5,515 nucleotides of DNA from contig CAKPLV010000070.1 in assembly GCA_934167735.1 (NCBI GenBank), positions 1-5,515 of the forward strand, written 5' to 3'. Origin of the DNA: an uncultured Clostridia bacterium. Lineage in GTDB: Bacteria; Bacillota; Clostridia; TANB77; CAG-508. The position numbers were made by a program, and so were the translations under genes. Every line of letters starts with the position of its first letter. Position 1 is the first letter of the stretch. The notes beneath the pieces were generated by a model that did no database searches, was not told the DNA's origin, and worked only from the letters and a program-made list of their open reading frames with translations. This document shows, piece after piece, positions 5,218 through 5,515 of the stretch.

Positions 5218-5515
5218 TAATGATAAATGAAATAAAACTTTATATTTTAATATTTTTCATATATGCAGTTGCTGGTTGGATAATGGAATCAACCTCAATA
5301 TCAATAAGAAATAAAAAATTTGTAAATAGAGGATTTTTAATTGGTCCAGTATGTCCTATATATGGATATGGTGTAGTATTAGTAAGTATATTATTACACA
5401 AATATCAAGATGATATGATAATCACATTTTTTATGTCAATAATTATATGTGGATTACTTGAATATTTTACAAGTTTCTTTATGGAAAAAATCTTTAACGC
5501 AAGATGGTGGGATTA
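5214..5515 (+). CDS. CmpB-like putative ABC-transporter type IV membrane protein (PF06541-type), 3' end outside window
   Basis: The first 100 residues of a membrane protein that continues past the window end. Its pattern matches the family annotated as putative ABC-transporter type IV / CmpB: a first membrane segment ending in AGWIMES (20-26), then RNKKFVNRGFLIGPVCPIYGYG (32-53) leading into the second membrane segment, a third segment at about 68-83, and LLEYFTSFFMEKIFNARWWD (81-100). These conserved NRGF, GP-CPIYG, LEY-TS-ME and ARWWD elements make the family call firm, but its real function is not established; despite the name, no ATPase domain is visible here. The start at 5214 overlaps the upstream stop as ATGA, with AGGAG 8 bases before it, which argues for co-translation with the YihY-family protein. 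Confidence 0.85.
   Translation, partial: MIMINEIKLYILIFFIYAVAGWIMESTSISIRNKKFVNRGFLIGPVCPIYGYGVVLVSILLHKYQDDMIITFFMSIIICGLLEYFTSFFMEKIFNARWWD

Noticed and set aside
1..5515. CRISPR array, insertion sequence, tRNA or rRNA
   Set aside because: No regularly spaced repeats, transposase-like frames, terminal inverted repeats or tRNA cloverleaf sequences were found on either strand by eye.

Overview
The window comes from a very AT-rich, gene-dense bacterial genome. All genes lie on the + strand, have strong purine-rich Shine-Dalgarno sites, overlap one another, and use AGA for most Arg and A/T third positions. TGA is a stop (a 4-base TGATG-type overlap at 5214-5217) and TGG is Trp, so the standard bacterial code applies rather than the Mycoplasma code. 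Together with the protein families present (MCRA-type oleate hydratase, GT8 enzymes, CmpB-like membrane protein) this suggests a low-GC Bacillota, most likely a Clostridia-type gut anaerobe. The species cannot be told from the sequence.

Layout: (1) 3-599 is the C-terminal third of an oleate hydratase. (2) 600-880 is intergenic. It holds a long perfect inverted repeat with a T-run (terminator, 763-794) and two candidate sigma-A promoters, the first with its -35 box inside the terminator hairpin. (3) 881-4311 is a tightly overlapping three-gene unit: a stand-alone GT8 glycosyltransferase, a 607-residue fusion of a GT8 glycosyltransferase with a PlsC-like (LPLAT) acyltransferase, and a stand-alone LPLAT acyltransferase. 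The domain order is therefore GT8 / GT8-AT / AT. A terminator overlaps the last stop codon. (4) 4324-5515 is a second unit with its own candidate promoter: a YihY/BrkB-family multi-spanning membrane protein, start-stop coupled to a CmpB-like (PF06541-type) membrane protein cut by the window end.

How they may work together (inference): the GT8 and acyltransferase domains, physically fused in one protein and flanked by one paralogue of each, look like a cassette that builds an acylated glycolipid or acylated glycan at the inner face of the membrane. The glycosyl acceptor, sugar donor and acyl donor cannot be read from sequence. The oleate hydratase upstream also acts on fatty acids but is separated by a terminator. 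The membrane proteins downstream could relate to envelope or lipid handling but are transcriptionally separable. The GT8-LPLAT cassette is the part most worth following up.
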